A stretch of 64,000 nt of DNA from Chungangia koreensis (GCF_042651785.1 NZ_JBHSEC010000002.1:186001-250000), one strand, 5' to 3'. Shown: positions 8,352-16,469, counted from the stretch's first letter. A program made the numbers and translations. Notes: generated by a model from the sequence alone, not told the origin.

Positions 8352-9245
8352 TTGACGACATTTACATTATGGTTCATATGGGGCATGATATTCCTCTTAT
8401 TATTCCAACCGGGAATTGCGCATGATGGCGCAGATTTTGGCTTAGAACTTTTCGGTGAAGCGCTGTTGCCTTATTTACTTCCTTATCTCATCTTGACTCA
8501 ATGGCTAATACGGCTGCCCAAAAAAGAACGTAATGAAGGACGTGCCTGGCTATACACTAAAACCTATGCCATTAGCGCGTTCGGAGGGTTTCCGACTGGA
8601 GCAGCTGCCATTGCCTACCTTACTAAATCAGGGACATTATCCCGAAAAGACAGTAGTCTCTTGCTTGCCGTCTGTCACTCGCCCAGTCCGATGTTTTTGA
8701 TAGGCTTTGTCGGCGTCGAATTATTGGGCAAGCCTTTTGAGGGATGGAAACTACTAGCCATTATCCATTTGGTCAATTTAATTTTATTGATTTTCGTTTA
8801 TTTTAAAGGCGGACATGTCACCAACAACTCCAAGAAACGCGCACAAGAAACGCAATTTAAGAGCCCATCCCCATTGAGTGACAGTTTAAAGGAAAGTTCT
8901 AATATAATCCTACTGGTTGCGACAACAGTCATTTTCTTTGCAACCATCAGCACTGTTTTATCTTCATTAATCGCCAACTTCATGGGACCGGCAGCAGATT
9001 ACTATGCACTTGGGATTTTTTCTGCACTTGAAATGACGACTGCCCTTCAAATTGCAAAAGATCTATTTGAACAAGCTTCTCTATTCCCATATATCATTGC
9101 AGCTATTTTGTCTCTAAACGGGTTAAGTATCCACCTTCAAGTGTTGGTGATTGCTAAAAGTGCTAAAATCCCAATTCGCCCTTATATCTTTTTAAGGTTT
9201 CTCCATGTATTGATCGTTCCATTCATTTACTCTTTGCTTCAATGA
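8352..9245 (+). CDS. ylbJ: YlbJ-like sporulation integral membrane protein (nucleoside-recognition fold)
   Basis: About 297 aa with roughly eight hydrophobic segments. The pattern GGFPTGAAAIAYLTKSGTLS followed by CHSPSPMFLIGFVGVELLG is the Gate/nucleoside-recognition signature of YlbJ-type proteins. In B. subtilis, ylbJ lies at the same place and in the same relative orientation between coaD and ylbL, and is made in the mother cell. The start is uncertain. TTG at 8352 has GGTGGG 6 nt upstream and gives a family-like hydrophobic start; a TTG at 8283 would add 23 polar residues and has no clear ribosome site. ylbK, present in B. subtilis, is absent. What it transports or binds is unknown. Confidence 0.8.
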   Translation: MTTFTLWFIWGMIFLLLFQPGIAHDGADFGLELFGEALLPYLLPYLILTQWLIRLPKKERNEGRAWLYTKTYAISAFGGFPTGAAAIAYLTKSGTLSRKDSSLLLAVCHSPSPMFLIGFVGVELLGKPFEGWKLLAIIHLVNLILLIFVYFKGGHVTNNSKKRAQETQFKSPSPLSDSLKESSNIILLVATTVIFFATISTVLSSLIANFMGPAADYYALGIFSALEMTTALQIAKDLFEQASLFPYIIAAILSLNGLSIHLQVLVIAKSAKIPIRPYIFLRFLHVLIVPFIYSLLQ

Positions 9246-9261
9246 ACTTCTTATTGGATAA

Positions 9262-9296
9262 TAAAAAACCCCGGAAATTTCCCGGGGCTTCTGCTT
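9262..9296. terminator. bidirectional terminator between ylbJ and coaD
   Basis: CCCCGG / CCGGGG hairpin over AAATTT with A-rich sequence on the left and T-rich on the right, lying between convergent genes. Confidence 0.8.
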
Positions 9297-9782
9297 TTAT
9301 TCTTCTTTGAATTTTCCCTTTAAAGATTCCGCTACTTGTGGAGGGACGAGTTGATCTATGTCTCCACCGTATTTCGCCACTTCTTTGACGATGCTGGAGC
9401 TAAGGAAAGAATATTTTGTGTTTGTCATAATGAAAAATGTTTCAATTTCTTCATTCAAGTGTCGGTTCATCGAGGTTAGTTGCATTTCATATTCAAAATC
9501 AGAAACTGCTCGGAGACCTCTGACAATTGCTGTAGCATTTGCTTCTTTTGCATAATCGACGAGAAGCCCGGAAAACGAATCGACTTTCACGTTTGGAATC
9601 GTCGCAGTGACTTGTCTGATTAAATCTTCCCGTTCCTCTACTGTGAACAATGGTTTTTTGGCAGAATTGTTAAGAACGGCTACGCGGACCTCACCAAAAA
9701 CATGTGCTGCTCTTTTAATAATATCTAAATGACCATTTGTCATTGGATCGAAGCTGCCTGGAACTACTGCAATTTTAGACAA
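9297..9782 (-). CDS. coaD: phosphopantetheine adenylyltransferase
   Basis: 161 aa, full length. It starts MSKIAVVPGSFDPMTNGHLD with the T/HxGH nucleotidyltransferase motif, and contains VRGLRAVSDFEYE and the C-terminal SFLSSSIVKEVAKYGGD (ISSTxxR-type motif, here SSSIVK). It catalyses the penultimate step of coenzyme A synthesis, 4'-phosphopantetheine plus ATP to dephospho-CoA. It lies 15 nt downstream of rsmD on the same strand, the usual rsmD-coaD operon (ylbH-ylbI). Confidence 0.97.
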   Translation of the reverse strand: MSKIAVVPGSFDPMTNGHLDIIKRAAHVFGEVRVAVLNNSAKKPLFTVEEREDLIRQVTATIPNVKVDSFSGLLVDYAKEANATAIVRGLRAVSDFEYEMQLTSMNRHLNEEIETFFIMTNTKYSFLSSSIVKEVAKYGGDIDQLVPPQVAESLKGKFKEE

Positions 9783-9797
9783 CGTAATCTACCTCCC

Positions 9798-10352
9798 CTA
9801 TTTCTCTCTGCTATATATGGAAATTGCGGTACTCCCATATACTTCATGTCTGCTGCGGGAAAATTCACCATATGTACCTGGCAGCTCAACAGCTGGATCG
9901 TGTTCGCAAACAATAAGTCCATTTTCATTCATCAATCCCCCACCCACCAAATCTGAGATGAGTTCGTATTGCTCTGCTTTTTTATACGGTGGGTCTAAAA
10001 AAAGAAGGTCAATCTTTAGGTCGCGTTTCAATAGTGCTTTTACCGCCCTCTTTGCTTCAGTACGGAACACTTCTGCCGAGTCCTCAAATCTACATTTTTT
10101 CAAATTCTGGATAATCGTTGAATAGGCATTCGCGTCTTTTTCAATGATAATGGCCAATTCGCAACCCCTGCTTAACGCTTCAATTGCAAGTCCGCCGCTG
10201 CCTCCAAAAAGGTCTACAACCGTGCCACCATCAAAATATGGACCAATCATATTAAAAATGGATTCTTTCACTTTATCCGATGTAGGTCGCGTATTCATGC
10301 CTGAAACAGCTTTTAACGGCATTCCCTTCCGATTGCCTGAAATGACTCTCAT
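9798..10352 (-). CDS. rsmD: 16S rRNA (guanine966-N2)-methyltransferase RsmD
   Basis: The 184-aa protein begins MRVISGNRKGMPLKAV, has the SAM-binding loop DLFGGSGGLAIEALSRG (about 46-62) and the N6/N2-methylase catalytic motif LLFLDPPYKK (about 116-125). The DPPY tetrad and length are typical of RsmD, which methylates G966 of 16S rRNA during 30S assembly. It lies 25 nt below the upstream secreted-protein gene and 15 nt above coaD, so all three probably form one transcript. Confidence 0.95.
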   Translation of the reverse strand: MRVISGNRKGMPLKAVSGMNTRPTSDKVKESIFNMIGPYFDGGTVVDLFGGSGGLAIEALSRGCELAIIIEKDANAYSTIIQNLKKCRFEDSAEVFRTEAKRAVKALLKRDLKIDLLFLDPPYKKAEQYELISDLVGGGLMNENGLIVCEHDPAVELPGTYGEFSRSRHEVYGSTAISIYSREK

Positions 10353-10377
10353 TCGTCATTCACCTAACCTCTCCGGC

Positions 10378-11772
10378 TTAAAAACCGTCCATTCGTTCAA
10401 TGCTAATCTTTTCGGCATCCTTCTTTACATCTAATAAGAAAAGAAGGATCAGCCATTTTTCTTCAATGTAGTATTGTCCCGCAATTTTAATCATCGGTTC
10501 CGTTGGTGCATCATAACGTCGCTCATTTAAAACATAGAACGGTTCATCCACAGGAAAGCGGAAGGAGCGTTGGCCGTTATCTATGTATAGGCCATGTTCT
10601 CCCTCACTCAGTGAAAAGTCTAACGCATCCATAAGTGGCGAGAGTGAATAAAACACTCGCTGATCTTTTCGGATGACATCCACATTCAACGGCTTCCCAT
10701 CAAACTGTACTTGGCGCGACTCATCAAGAACAAGAGGGAAAAAGGGTCTATTTGAAACATTCCGTTCAAAATAGGAGACTGGTCCTTTAAGAACTTCACT
10801 AAGAAGCGAATCTAAAAGTGCTGCGTTCAATTCTTCATCCGTGTGATTCCAAAAATTGTTCAAGTAGATTTTTCTCTGTTCTTCAGAAAGCTTATTAATT
10901 TCAACTGTAATTGCCTTAGCGCGGCTGTTGCCTTCCATTTGATCCGTCATAAGATTTGCCATTACTGATAGTAATATAGCGTCTTTGTTATTCAATCTGA
11001 ACGATGATTGAATAGTGGCAATCGCCAAATCACGTTTAATAATTTCTTCATTCCCTTGACGGATGAATAATACTCGGTTAGTACCGACTGGTCTTTCAGC
11101 GCTGATAATGAGATCGGTATGTTTTTCAAAAGCAACAGAATCCAACGTCTTCTTCATGAAATCTGATGGCATTTCTTTACTATAAAACGAAACGTTTTCG
11201 CTTTTATATGTCATAGATAACTGCTTTTGTTGCCAATACAATTCTTTTACCTCCCCCTCACCTGCAAAAAGGAAGTAGTCGACAAAGGACAGTTTTTGCT
11301 GACCGATCATCGGTAGGCCGGTCAACCAGGTTCCTCCAGTCTTTTGCCGGTCAGTTAAATGTAGAACTGTTTGGTCAACCTCTCCACCATGGATGGATGC
11401 AAAGGGGATTGAACGAAGGAAGTAACCCCCGTTATGCTCAAAGGGGATTTCATACGAAACGGACAGCTCCTTTTCCTCCCCTTCAGATATAGTGGAAAAG
11501 TCCGGAGACAGCCGTTCGCAGTTCGTTCCTGAAACACAAGCGGCTTGTCCACTATCAGAAGGCCATAGAATAGATAGACTGTTTTTTGGCAAGCCACTGA
11601 GGTGCTGAATCACCTTTAATTTCCCATCCTGTAAAGTGATGTCTATTTCTTGGTTATATGTAAAATTAATCGGCCGTTCTGCTTTCTCTACAGAAAATGC
11701 CTCATACTGGAAAGTTAATAGGATGATCAGCGTAAAGAAGAGCAAAGAACTTATGCTTAATGCGAATTTCAA
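10378..11772 (-). CDS. exported protein of unknown function with C-terminal stalk-like domain
   Basis: I do not recognise a named family. From the TTG at 11772 (GGGGTG 6 nt upstream) it reads MKFALSISSLLFFTLIILLT, a signal peptide or signal anchor, followed by about 440 extracellular residues. The middle contains TDLIISAERPVGTNRV and mixed alpha/beta segments. The last about 110 residues (from VLDESRQVQFDGKPL, through VFYSLSPLMDALDFSLSEGE, to IKIAGQYYIEEKWLILLF) resemble the copper-amine-oxidase-like stalk domain found on Firmicute cell-surface proteins. An ATG 36 nt further upstream would disrupt the signal-peptide start and lacks a ribosome site. It occupies the place between ylbG and rsmD and appears co-transcribed with rsmD-coaD. 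Confidence 0.7.
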   Translation of the reverse strand: MKFALSISSLLFFTLIILLTFQYEAFSVEKAERPINFTYNQEIDITLQDGKLKVIQHLSGLPKNSLSILWPSDSGQAACVSGTNCERLSPDFSTISEGEEKELSVSYEIPFEHNGGYFLRSIPFASIHGGEVDQTVLHLTDRQKTGGTWLTGLPMIGQQKLSFVDYFLFAGEGEVKELYWQQKQLSMTYKSENVSFYSKEMPSDFMKKTLDSVAFEKHTDLIISAERPVGTNRVLFIRQGNEEIIKRDLAIATIQSSFRLNNKDAILLSVMANLMTDQMEGNSRAKAITVEINKLSEEQRKIYLNNFWNHTDEELNAALLDSLLSEVLKGPVSYFERNVSNRPFFPLVLDESRQVQFDGKPLNVDVIRKDQRVFYSLSPLMDALDFSLSEGEHGLYIDNGQRSFRFPVDEPFYVLNERRYDAPTEPMIKIAGQYYIEEKWLILLFLLDVKKDAEKISIERMDGF

Positions 11773-11845
11773 GATGGACACCCCGTGCCATGTTATGATA
11801 TGTATCAACCAGACGTTAATTGAACTTTAGAAAGGTTGTATAACT

Positions 11846-12223
11846 ATGATTCAGCGTTTTATCGAGCTCGGTGAAGGATATGGTGATGTATTCGAACTCT
11901 GCGAACTTATGCAAACCAACCAGTCAAGGATTTACCGAACATTCCTATTCACTACCGAGATTAACGGCAAGAAAATGCATTCAGCTGCACTTGCTTTAAA
12001 AAGTGTGGGAGATAGCAAGTTCATGCCGATCTACTTATGCCGTGAAGGAATACCTGAATCATCCAAGAGAGTTGAAATTTTCATAGAAGCTTCCAAAAAA
12101 GCCGGTATAAATCCAGTTCAAGTTGAGGTTAAACCTTCAAAAACTTTTGCAGAAAAAGATTTATACTTCCATTATTTGACTGGGGTTCTACGTTTAAACC
12201 ATCTCTTACCGCAAATGAGTTAA
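11846..12223 (+). CDS. conserved hypothetical protein of Bacillales (DUF7147-like)
   Basis: A 125-aa protein starting MIQRFIELGEGYGDVFELCE, with ALALKSVGDSKFMPIYLCREGIP in the middle and a conserved-looking C-terminus LYFHYLTGVLRLNHLLPQMS. It looks like a small soluble alpha/beta protein, without signal peptide or membrane segment. I associate it with the DUF7147 group of Bacillales from memory, not from a search. AAAGGTTG lies 7 nt before the ATG. It faces ylbG tail to tail with 4 nt between stops, and is divergent from the exported-protein gene. Confidence 0.72.
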   Translation: MIQRFIELGEGYGDVFELCELMQTNQSRIYRTFLFTTEINGKKMHSAALALKSVGDSKFMPIYLCREGIPESSKRVEIFIEASKKAGINPVQVEVKPSKTFAEKDLYFHYLTGVLRLNHLLPQMS

Positions 12224-12227
12224 AGTT

Positions 12228-12500
12228 TTAAAGACCGACTTTATAATCGTATTCCTTCGCCTTATCTGGCTTTGCATTTTCAAATTCAGTTTTCAAGAAT
12301 GGACGATAAGATTCGACAGCGTCCTTTACAAAGGATAACTTTTTTATTTTCTCCAGGACAGTTTCAGTCTGATCGCGATTGCAGTAAATGACTACGTACT
12401 TCATACGGCGGGAGATATAATGCACATGCCCGTATTTCCGAAGAGATTTCGCTTGTTTTAAATGGTGCAAGAAAACGATGATTCCCTGTCTTTCAATCAT
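12228..12500 (-). CDS. ylbG: YlbG / DUF2129 family protein
   Basis: 90 aa: MIERQGIIVFLHHLKQAKSL, KYGHVHYISRRMKYVVIYCN and SYRPFLKTEFENA match the UPF0298/DUF2129 family, a small cytoplasmic protein of unknown role found next to rsmD or ylbF in Bacillales. The ATG at 12500 is 6 nt below AGGGGG. The upstream in-frame start at 12524 has no ribosome site. The synteny (ylbF, ylbG, ylbH) matches B. subtilis. Confidence 0.9.
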   Translation of the reverse strand: MIERQGIIVFLHHLKQAKSLRKYGHVHYISRRMKYVVIYCNRDQTETVLEKIKKLSFVKDAVESYRPFLKTEFENAKPDKAKEYDYKVGL

Positions 12501-12567
12501 TTCAATCCCCCTCTTTTCTACCATTTAGAATACCATAGGGCAGAATTTCCCTGCAACCGGCATATAG

Positions 12568-12596
12568 CTGACAGTTTTTCGACTTTCTTCTATAAT
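12568..12596 (+). promoter_or_regulatory. sigma-A promoter of the glycerophosphodiesterase gene
   Basis: CTGACA (12568-12573), a 17-nt spacer and TATAAT (12591-12596), 33 nt before the ATG at 12630. Confidence 0.82.
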
Positions 12597-12629
12597 AGAA
12601 ATAGATGCATGCGTAAGAGGAGGATCCAA

Positions 12630-13535
12630 ATGGGGAAAAAAACAAAGGTGGCACTTACAATAGCAGCTGCGGGAGTTGCTGCATGGGCAGGTTCCAAGGC
12701 TGTAGCAAAACCACAAGTGCGTCCTGAAAAAGAAGCGTTGCAATACGGTCATCCAATCGTTTTGGCGCATCGCGGAGGAAGCCATTTGGCTCCCGAAAAC
12801 ACGATGGCAGCATTCAAAAAAGCTGCAGAACTTGGTGTACACGGCTTTGAGATTGATATACGATTGACGAAAGACGAAGAAATCATTGTATTCCATGATG
12901 ATACATTGAATCGGACGACTGACGGAACTGGAAGAGTGGCGGATTTTACGCTAAGGGAACTTAAAAAACTCGATTTTGGTTATCGGTTCATCGATTTGGA
13001 TGGAGAACTCTCTTATCGTGGCCAGGGAGAAACTGTAGTCACGTTAAAAGAGCTGTTGAATGAATTTCCACAAATGCTGGTCAATATCGATATTAAGGAT
13101 TCTCCTGATACATACGAAGGAAGCTTAACACCTTCAAAATTATGGAGGCTGATTGAAGAACTAGGAGCTGAAAACCGGGTAGTCGTGACAAGCTTCTACG
13201 ATGAGCAAACGGACCGCTTCAACTTGTATGCCCAGAACAACGTGGCATTAGGGGCAGGTGAAAATGAAGTACGTAAAGCTTTTGCTTCCTATAGCAGCCA
13301 ATTTGGCCATTTGTATAAACCACGAGCAGACGTATTTCAAATCCCCCCGAAGCATAGTGTTTTTTCACTTGATAGTGAAGGTTTCATCAAATTCCTCGCC
13401 GGCTTGAATATCCCTGTCCATTATTGGACAATCAATGATCAATCAACGATGGAAAAGCTTTTGAAGGCTGGAGCCAAGGGGATTGTTACAGACAGACCAG
13501 ACATAGCTATGGAACTAATGAGTGAATATCAATAA
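12630..13535 (+). CDS. glycerophosphodiester phosphodiesterase
   Basis: 301 aa. After an N-terminal hydrophobic segment (residues about 5-22, VALTIAAAGVAAWAG) comes a GDPD TIM-barrel: VLAHRGGSHLAPENTMAAF with the catalytic HRG and EN, then FEIDIRLTKD with the metal-binding E and D, and VFHDDTLNRTTDGTG with the second catalytic His. The family hydrolyses glycerophosphodiesters to glycerol-3-phosphate and an alcohol. Here it is probably anchored at or exported across the membrane. AGAGGAGG is about 6 nt before the ATG at 12630; the longer open frame upstream lies over the promoter and is not coding. It is inserted between ylbG and ylbF, where B. subtilis has no such gene. Confidence 0.92.
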   Translation: MGKKTKVALTIAAAGVAAWAGSKAVAKPQVRPEKEALQYGHPIVLAHRGGSHLAPENTMAAFKKAAELGVHGFEIDIRLTKDEEIIVFHDDTLNRTTDGTGRVADFTLRELKKLDFGYRFIDLDGELSYRGQGETVVTLKELLNEFPQMLVNIDIKDSPDTYEGSLTPSKLWRLIEELGAENRVVVTSFYDEQTDRFNLYAQNNVALGAGENEVRKAFASYSSQFGHLYKPRADVFQIPPKHSVFSLDSEGFIKFLAGLNIPVHYWTINDQSTMEKLLKAGAKGIVTDRPDIAMELMSEYQ

Positions 13536-13544
13536 GCAAAGAAA

Positions 13545-13595
13545 CAAAAAGAATCTGCTTCTCAAGAAGGTCTTGAGAGGCAGATTCTTTTAATA
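13545..13595. terminator. bidirectional terminator between the glycerophosphodiesterase gene and ylbF
   Basis: Long near-perfect hairpin AAAAGAATCTGCttCTCAAGA / cTTGAGaGGCAGATTCTTTT between convergent genes. Confidence 0.88.
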
Positions 13596-13622
13596 TGGTC
13601 AATTTCGATGGCGATTTGAATA

Positions 13623-14069
13623 CTAAGCGGAGCAGGAACAAGAGCCACCTGAACCGCATCCTCCACCACATGAAGAAGATGTTGAAAAAAATGGATTACT
13701 GACAGGTACCATGACTGAGTCAGAAACTGTCTTTCCTACTAAAAGGCTTACCTCGTCCAGAAGATCTTGAAGCTCATTTTCTGCAACTTTCAAATTCGCA
13801 ACCTTTTCGTTTAGATCGAGATTACGTTTTTGGACGCGCACGTCCTTCATGATTTTATTATAATCCGGATGATATCGTCCGAAACGCTGTACATCCTCAT
13901 AATGCTCTTTCATTTGTTGGAAAAGGCGGATGTCTTCGACTAACGATTGGTCGGAATAGACTGCATGATAGGCTTCATGGTATTGAAGTGCCTGTTCAGA
14001 AGCTAAAATCATACTGCATAAGTCTTCGGCCTGATCAATGATGCGAGTCCATGTATCGGTCATCATCAT
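13623..14069 (-). CDS. ylbF: YlbF/RicF family regulator, Fe-S type
   Basis: 148 aa, predicted mostly helical (YlbF/YmcA fold): MMMTDTWTRIIDQAEDLCSM, then the helical QQMKEHYEDVQRFGRYHPDY segment and a C-terminal Cys/Gly-rich tail with six Cys in the last 16 residues (CGGGCGSGGSCSC). In B. subtilis, RicF forms the RicA-RicF-RicT (Y-) complex that binds Fe-S clusters, supports RNase Y processing and influences competence, biofilm formation and sporulation. GGAGGG is 7 nt before the first of three consecutive ATGs. The Cys-rich tail is consistent with cluster binding. Confidence 0.92.
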   Translation of the reverse strand: MMMTDTWTRIIDQAEDLCSMILASEQALQYHEAYHAVYSDQSLVEDIRLFQQMKEHYEDVQRFGRYHPDYNKIMKDVRVQKRNLDLNEKVANLKVAENELQDLLDEVSLLVGKTVSDSVMVPVSNPFFSTSSSCGGGCGSGGSCSCSA

Positions 14070-14128
14070 GGTTAATCCCTCCAATCTGCTATAATCATAA
14101 CAGATTTTAGGAAAATCGAACACCACAT

Positions 14129-15616
14129 TTACTCACTCACTGTTTTTTCCTCGTCCATTTCTTCAAAACATTTAGCAGCTATTTCGTAGTCTGAGAAGTG
14201 AATCGTTTCTTTTGCAAAAGTCTGGGTCTTTTCATGCCCTTTTCCTGCAATCAACACAAAATCTCCTCTCCTTGCCTCACTCAAAGCCTGTTTAATCGCT
14301 TTCTCCCGATCAGGTTCAATAAGATACCTCGTCGTATCTTCCCCAATACCAGATAGTATGTCGTGGATAATTGATTGAGGATCTTCGGAACGGGGGTTAT
14401 CAGAAGTGATCCAAACAATGGAGGAGTAAAATGCTGCAATCTCTCCCATCTCTGGCCGTTTCCCTGGATCCCGGTCGCCTCCACAGCCAAAAACCGTAAG
14501 AATCCTACCTCTGCAAATGAGTGCAAGGGATTTGAGAACAGCCTGTAAGGCATCAGGGGTATGGGCATAGTCTATATACACATGTACTCCATTTGCACCT
14601 CTGATTTCCTGTAATCGGCCTTCCGGTAATTTTAACACTTTTATATGTTTGCTGATTTCTTGCAGTCCAAACCCTAAGTGCTCCAACGCACTAATGGCAG
14701 CGACAGCATTCAGTGCATTATGGACTCCGCTTACCGGTAATTCAAAGAAAGTTGAAAATCCCTCGTGTTGAACGATCATCTCTGTTAAAGACTGATCAGA
14801 CTTTAACAACTCGATTGTATAATCATTTTCAAGGTTTTGACCAAATGACATGACAGGTTTATCTGTTTTACGGATGATGGAAGCACAGAAATCATCATCC
14901 CCATTGACGATCACTTCAGAAGCAAGATGTGCGAGCCGCTCCTTTGCCTTCTTATATTTTAGTCTGCTGCCGTGCTCAGCGTAATGATCGTTACCCAAAT
15001 TCAAAAAGAGGCCAAGATCAATCTTACAATGGTCAAGGCGAAGCTGAGAGAGTCCTAAAGAAGAAGCTTCCATAACAATATGCGTAATACCAAGATCTCG
15101 GCAATAACGCAATGTACGATGAAGGTAAACAGGAGGTAATGTCGTCATCGCGGGCAGTGGAAGATTATGATTGATCCCGTCAATAACGAGGCCAAGAGTC
15201 CCGATTACTGCTGATTTAACACCCATACTTCGTAATAATTGGTCGATGAAGTGTGTCACCGTTGTCTTTCCATTTGTACCTGTCACGGCAATGACTGTTA
15301 AATCCTCTGAAGGATTGCCTTCAAATCGGGCACATGCATGGGAGAGAAACTGAAGACAGTCCGCTACAAAGACATAGGCCACTTGATCCTTTTGCTTTAA
15401 ATCCGTCATTCTGTCAGTAACAATGCATACTGCTCCTCTTTCAATCGCCTCATCTATAAAACCAAGTCCATCCGATTTCTTCCCTTCCCTTGCCACGAAC
15501 ATATAACCTGGCTGGACTTCGTCAGACCGTTCCGTAATGCCTTTTACTTCAACTCGGACAGATCCGCCTTTTACTAAACAAGGCCAATCTTTTAATAGCT
15601 CCGTTAACGCGAGCAT
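14129..15616 (-). CDS. murE: MurE-type UDP-MurNAc-tripeptide ligase with DAP-type substrate motif
   Basis: 495 aa, the usual MurE length. An N-terminal domain is followed by the ATPase centre AVTGTNGKTTVTHF (about 107-120), a central ligase domain with HIVMEASSLGLSQLRLD, and a C-terminal domain with TSDNPRSEDPQ. The DNPR tetrad (about 406-409) is the signature of meso-diaminopimelate-adding MurE; lysine-adding enzymes have a different residue at the Arg. The ATG at 15616 has AAGGAG 6 nt upstream; longer open frame is unsupported. It lies outside any division-wall cluster, in the ylb sporulation-rich series, and faces an aspartokinase gene. A sigma-E-like promoter is present at 15677-15704. 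Possible role: cortex precursor synthesis in the mother cell (inference). Confidence 0.85.
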   Translation of the reverse strand: MLALTELLKDWPCLVKGGSVRVEVKGITERSDEVQPGYMFVAREGKKSDGLGFIDEAIERGAVCIVTDRMTDLKQKDQVAYVFVADCLQFLSHACARFEGNPSEDLTVIAVTGTNGKTTVTHFIDQLLRSMGVKSAVIGTLGLVIDGINHNLPLPAMTTLPPVYLHRTLRYCRDLGITHIVMEASSLGLSQLRLDHCKIDLGLFLNLGNDHYAEHGSRLKYKKAKERLAHLASEVIVNGDDDFCASIIRKTDKPVMSFGQNLENDYTIELLKSDQSLTEMIVQHEGFSTFFELPVSGVHNALNAVAAISALEHLGFGLQEISKHIKVLKLPEGRLQEIRGANGVHVYIDYAHTPDALQAVLKSLALICRGRILTVFGCGGDRDPGKRPEMGEIAAFYSSIVWITSDNPRSEDPQSIIHDILSGIGEDTTRYLIEPDREKAIKQALSEARRGDFVLIAGKGHEKTQTFAKETIHFSDYEIAAKCFEEMDEEKTVSE

Positions 15617-15631
15617 TCCTTTCTCCTTCCC

Positions 15632-15659
15632 GAACATTTTGGAAATCAGCGAATACATT
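15632..15659 (+). promoter_or_regulatory. candidate sigma-E-type promoter for the short aspartokinase
   Basis: GAACATT (15632-15638; 6 of 7 to KMATATT), a 13-nt spacer and AATACATT (15652-15659; 7 of 8 to CATACAHT). It lies about 67 nt before the ATG at 15726. The spacer is 1 nt short of the preferred 14. Confidence 0.45.
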
Positions 15660-15676
15660 ACTATCAAGTACACTTC

Positions 15677-15704
15677 ATCGTATGAAAATACTTTCCGAAA
15701 TGTC
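15677..15704 (-). promoter_or_regulatory. candidate sigma-E-type promoter for murE2
   Basis: Minus strand TGACATT (15704-15698; 5 of 7 to KMATATT), a 14-nt spacer and CATACGAT (15684-15677; 7 of 8 to CATACAHT). The predicted leader to the ATG at 15616 is about 55 nt. It fires toward the plus-strand candidate promoter at 15632-15659. Confidence 0.5.
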
Positions 15705-15725
15705 ACGAAGAAAGTTGGGGAATGA

Positions 15726-16469
15726 ATGATCGTTCAAAAGTTTGGCGGTGTAGCAACCCGGAATAAGGAAATGCGCGAATTATGTATCCATCACATTAAA
15801 AGAGGCATCGAACAACACGGGAAAGTGGTAGCCGTCGTCTCCGCCATGGGGAGAAAGGGTGAGCCTTACTCAACGGATAGCCTTCTTTCTATAACTAAAA
15901 GTTTTTGTACTTCACCGGAAGCTTCAGACTTAGTCGCAGCTTGTGGTGAACTTATATCTTCCGCCGTCATGTCAGCAGAGCTTCACGCTGCTGGAATTAC
16001 AAATGAGATTGCGTATGGACATCGAACAGGAATCTTTACCGATTCAAATTTTACAGACGCAGACCTGCTCCGTGTCGATGCAAGGAAATTGAAAGAACTA
16101 TTCAATGAGGTGGATTGTGTGGTTGTACCAGGCTATCAAGGAGTAACACTTGATCAAAAATTCACTACGCTTGGCAGAGGCGGAAGTGATTTGACGGCAG
16201 TAGTCCTCTGTTCTGTCTTGAATGGAAAGTTTGTGGAATTTTACAAAGATGTTCCTGGTGTCATGACAGAAGATCCTAAGTTCACGAAAGATGTTAAAAA
16301 AATCGATGGACTGAATTATGAGCAGTTTTCCGATATGTTAAAAATGGGCAGTACCATCATTCAGAAAAAAGCAGCAGATTTCGCTGAAGTATACAAAATT
16401 CCGCTGCATATCAGAAGTGTTTACAATGAAGAAACCGGGACGTGGATCCCGGCAAAAACAGAAGCATAA
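15726..16469 (+). CDS. ACT-less (catalytic-domain-only) aspartokinase family protein
   Basis: A 247-aa amino-acid kinase: MIVQKFGGVATRNKEMR (KFGG phosphate-binding start), VVAVVSAMGRKGEPYSTDSL, ACGELISSAVMSAELHAAG and TTLGRGGSDLTAVVL, followed by FYKDVPGVMTEDPKF (all aspartokinase landmarks). The chain ends after the kinase domain at about 245. The two C-terminal ACT domains present in regulated aspartokinases (about 400 aa) are missing, so lysine, threonine or DAP feedback is not expected. The product, aspartyl phosphate, is the entry to DAP and dipicolinate. It is divergent from murE2 and has a sigma-E-like promoter. The stop directly abuts the convergent ylbC stop. Confidence 0.85.
   Translation: MIVQKFGGVATRNKEMRELCIHHIKRGIEQHGKVVAVVSAMGRKGEPYSTDSLLSITKSFCTSPEASDLVAACGELISSAVMSAELHAAGITNEIAYGHRTGIFTDSNFTDADLLRVDARKLKELFNEVDCVVVPGYQGVTLDQKFTTLGRGGSDLTAVVLCSVLNGKFVEFYKDVPGVMTEDPKFTKDVKKIDGLNYEQFSDMLKMGSTIIQKKAADFAEVYKIPLHIRSVYNEETGTWIPAKTEA

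Noticed and set aside
12462..12629. 56-codon extension of the glycerophosphodiesterase
   Set aside because: It overlaps ylbG and the sigma-A promoter; AGAGGAGG before 12630 sets the start.
15617..15706. 30-codon N-terminal extension of murE2
   Set aside because: It would cross the candidate promoter. The ATG at 15616 has an AAGGAG at ideal spacing and gives the usual MurE length.
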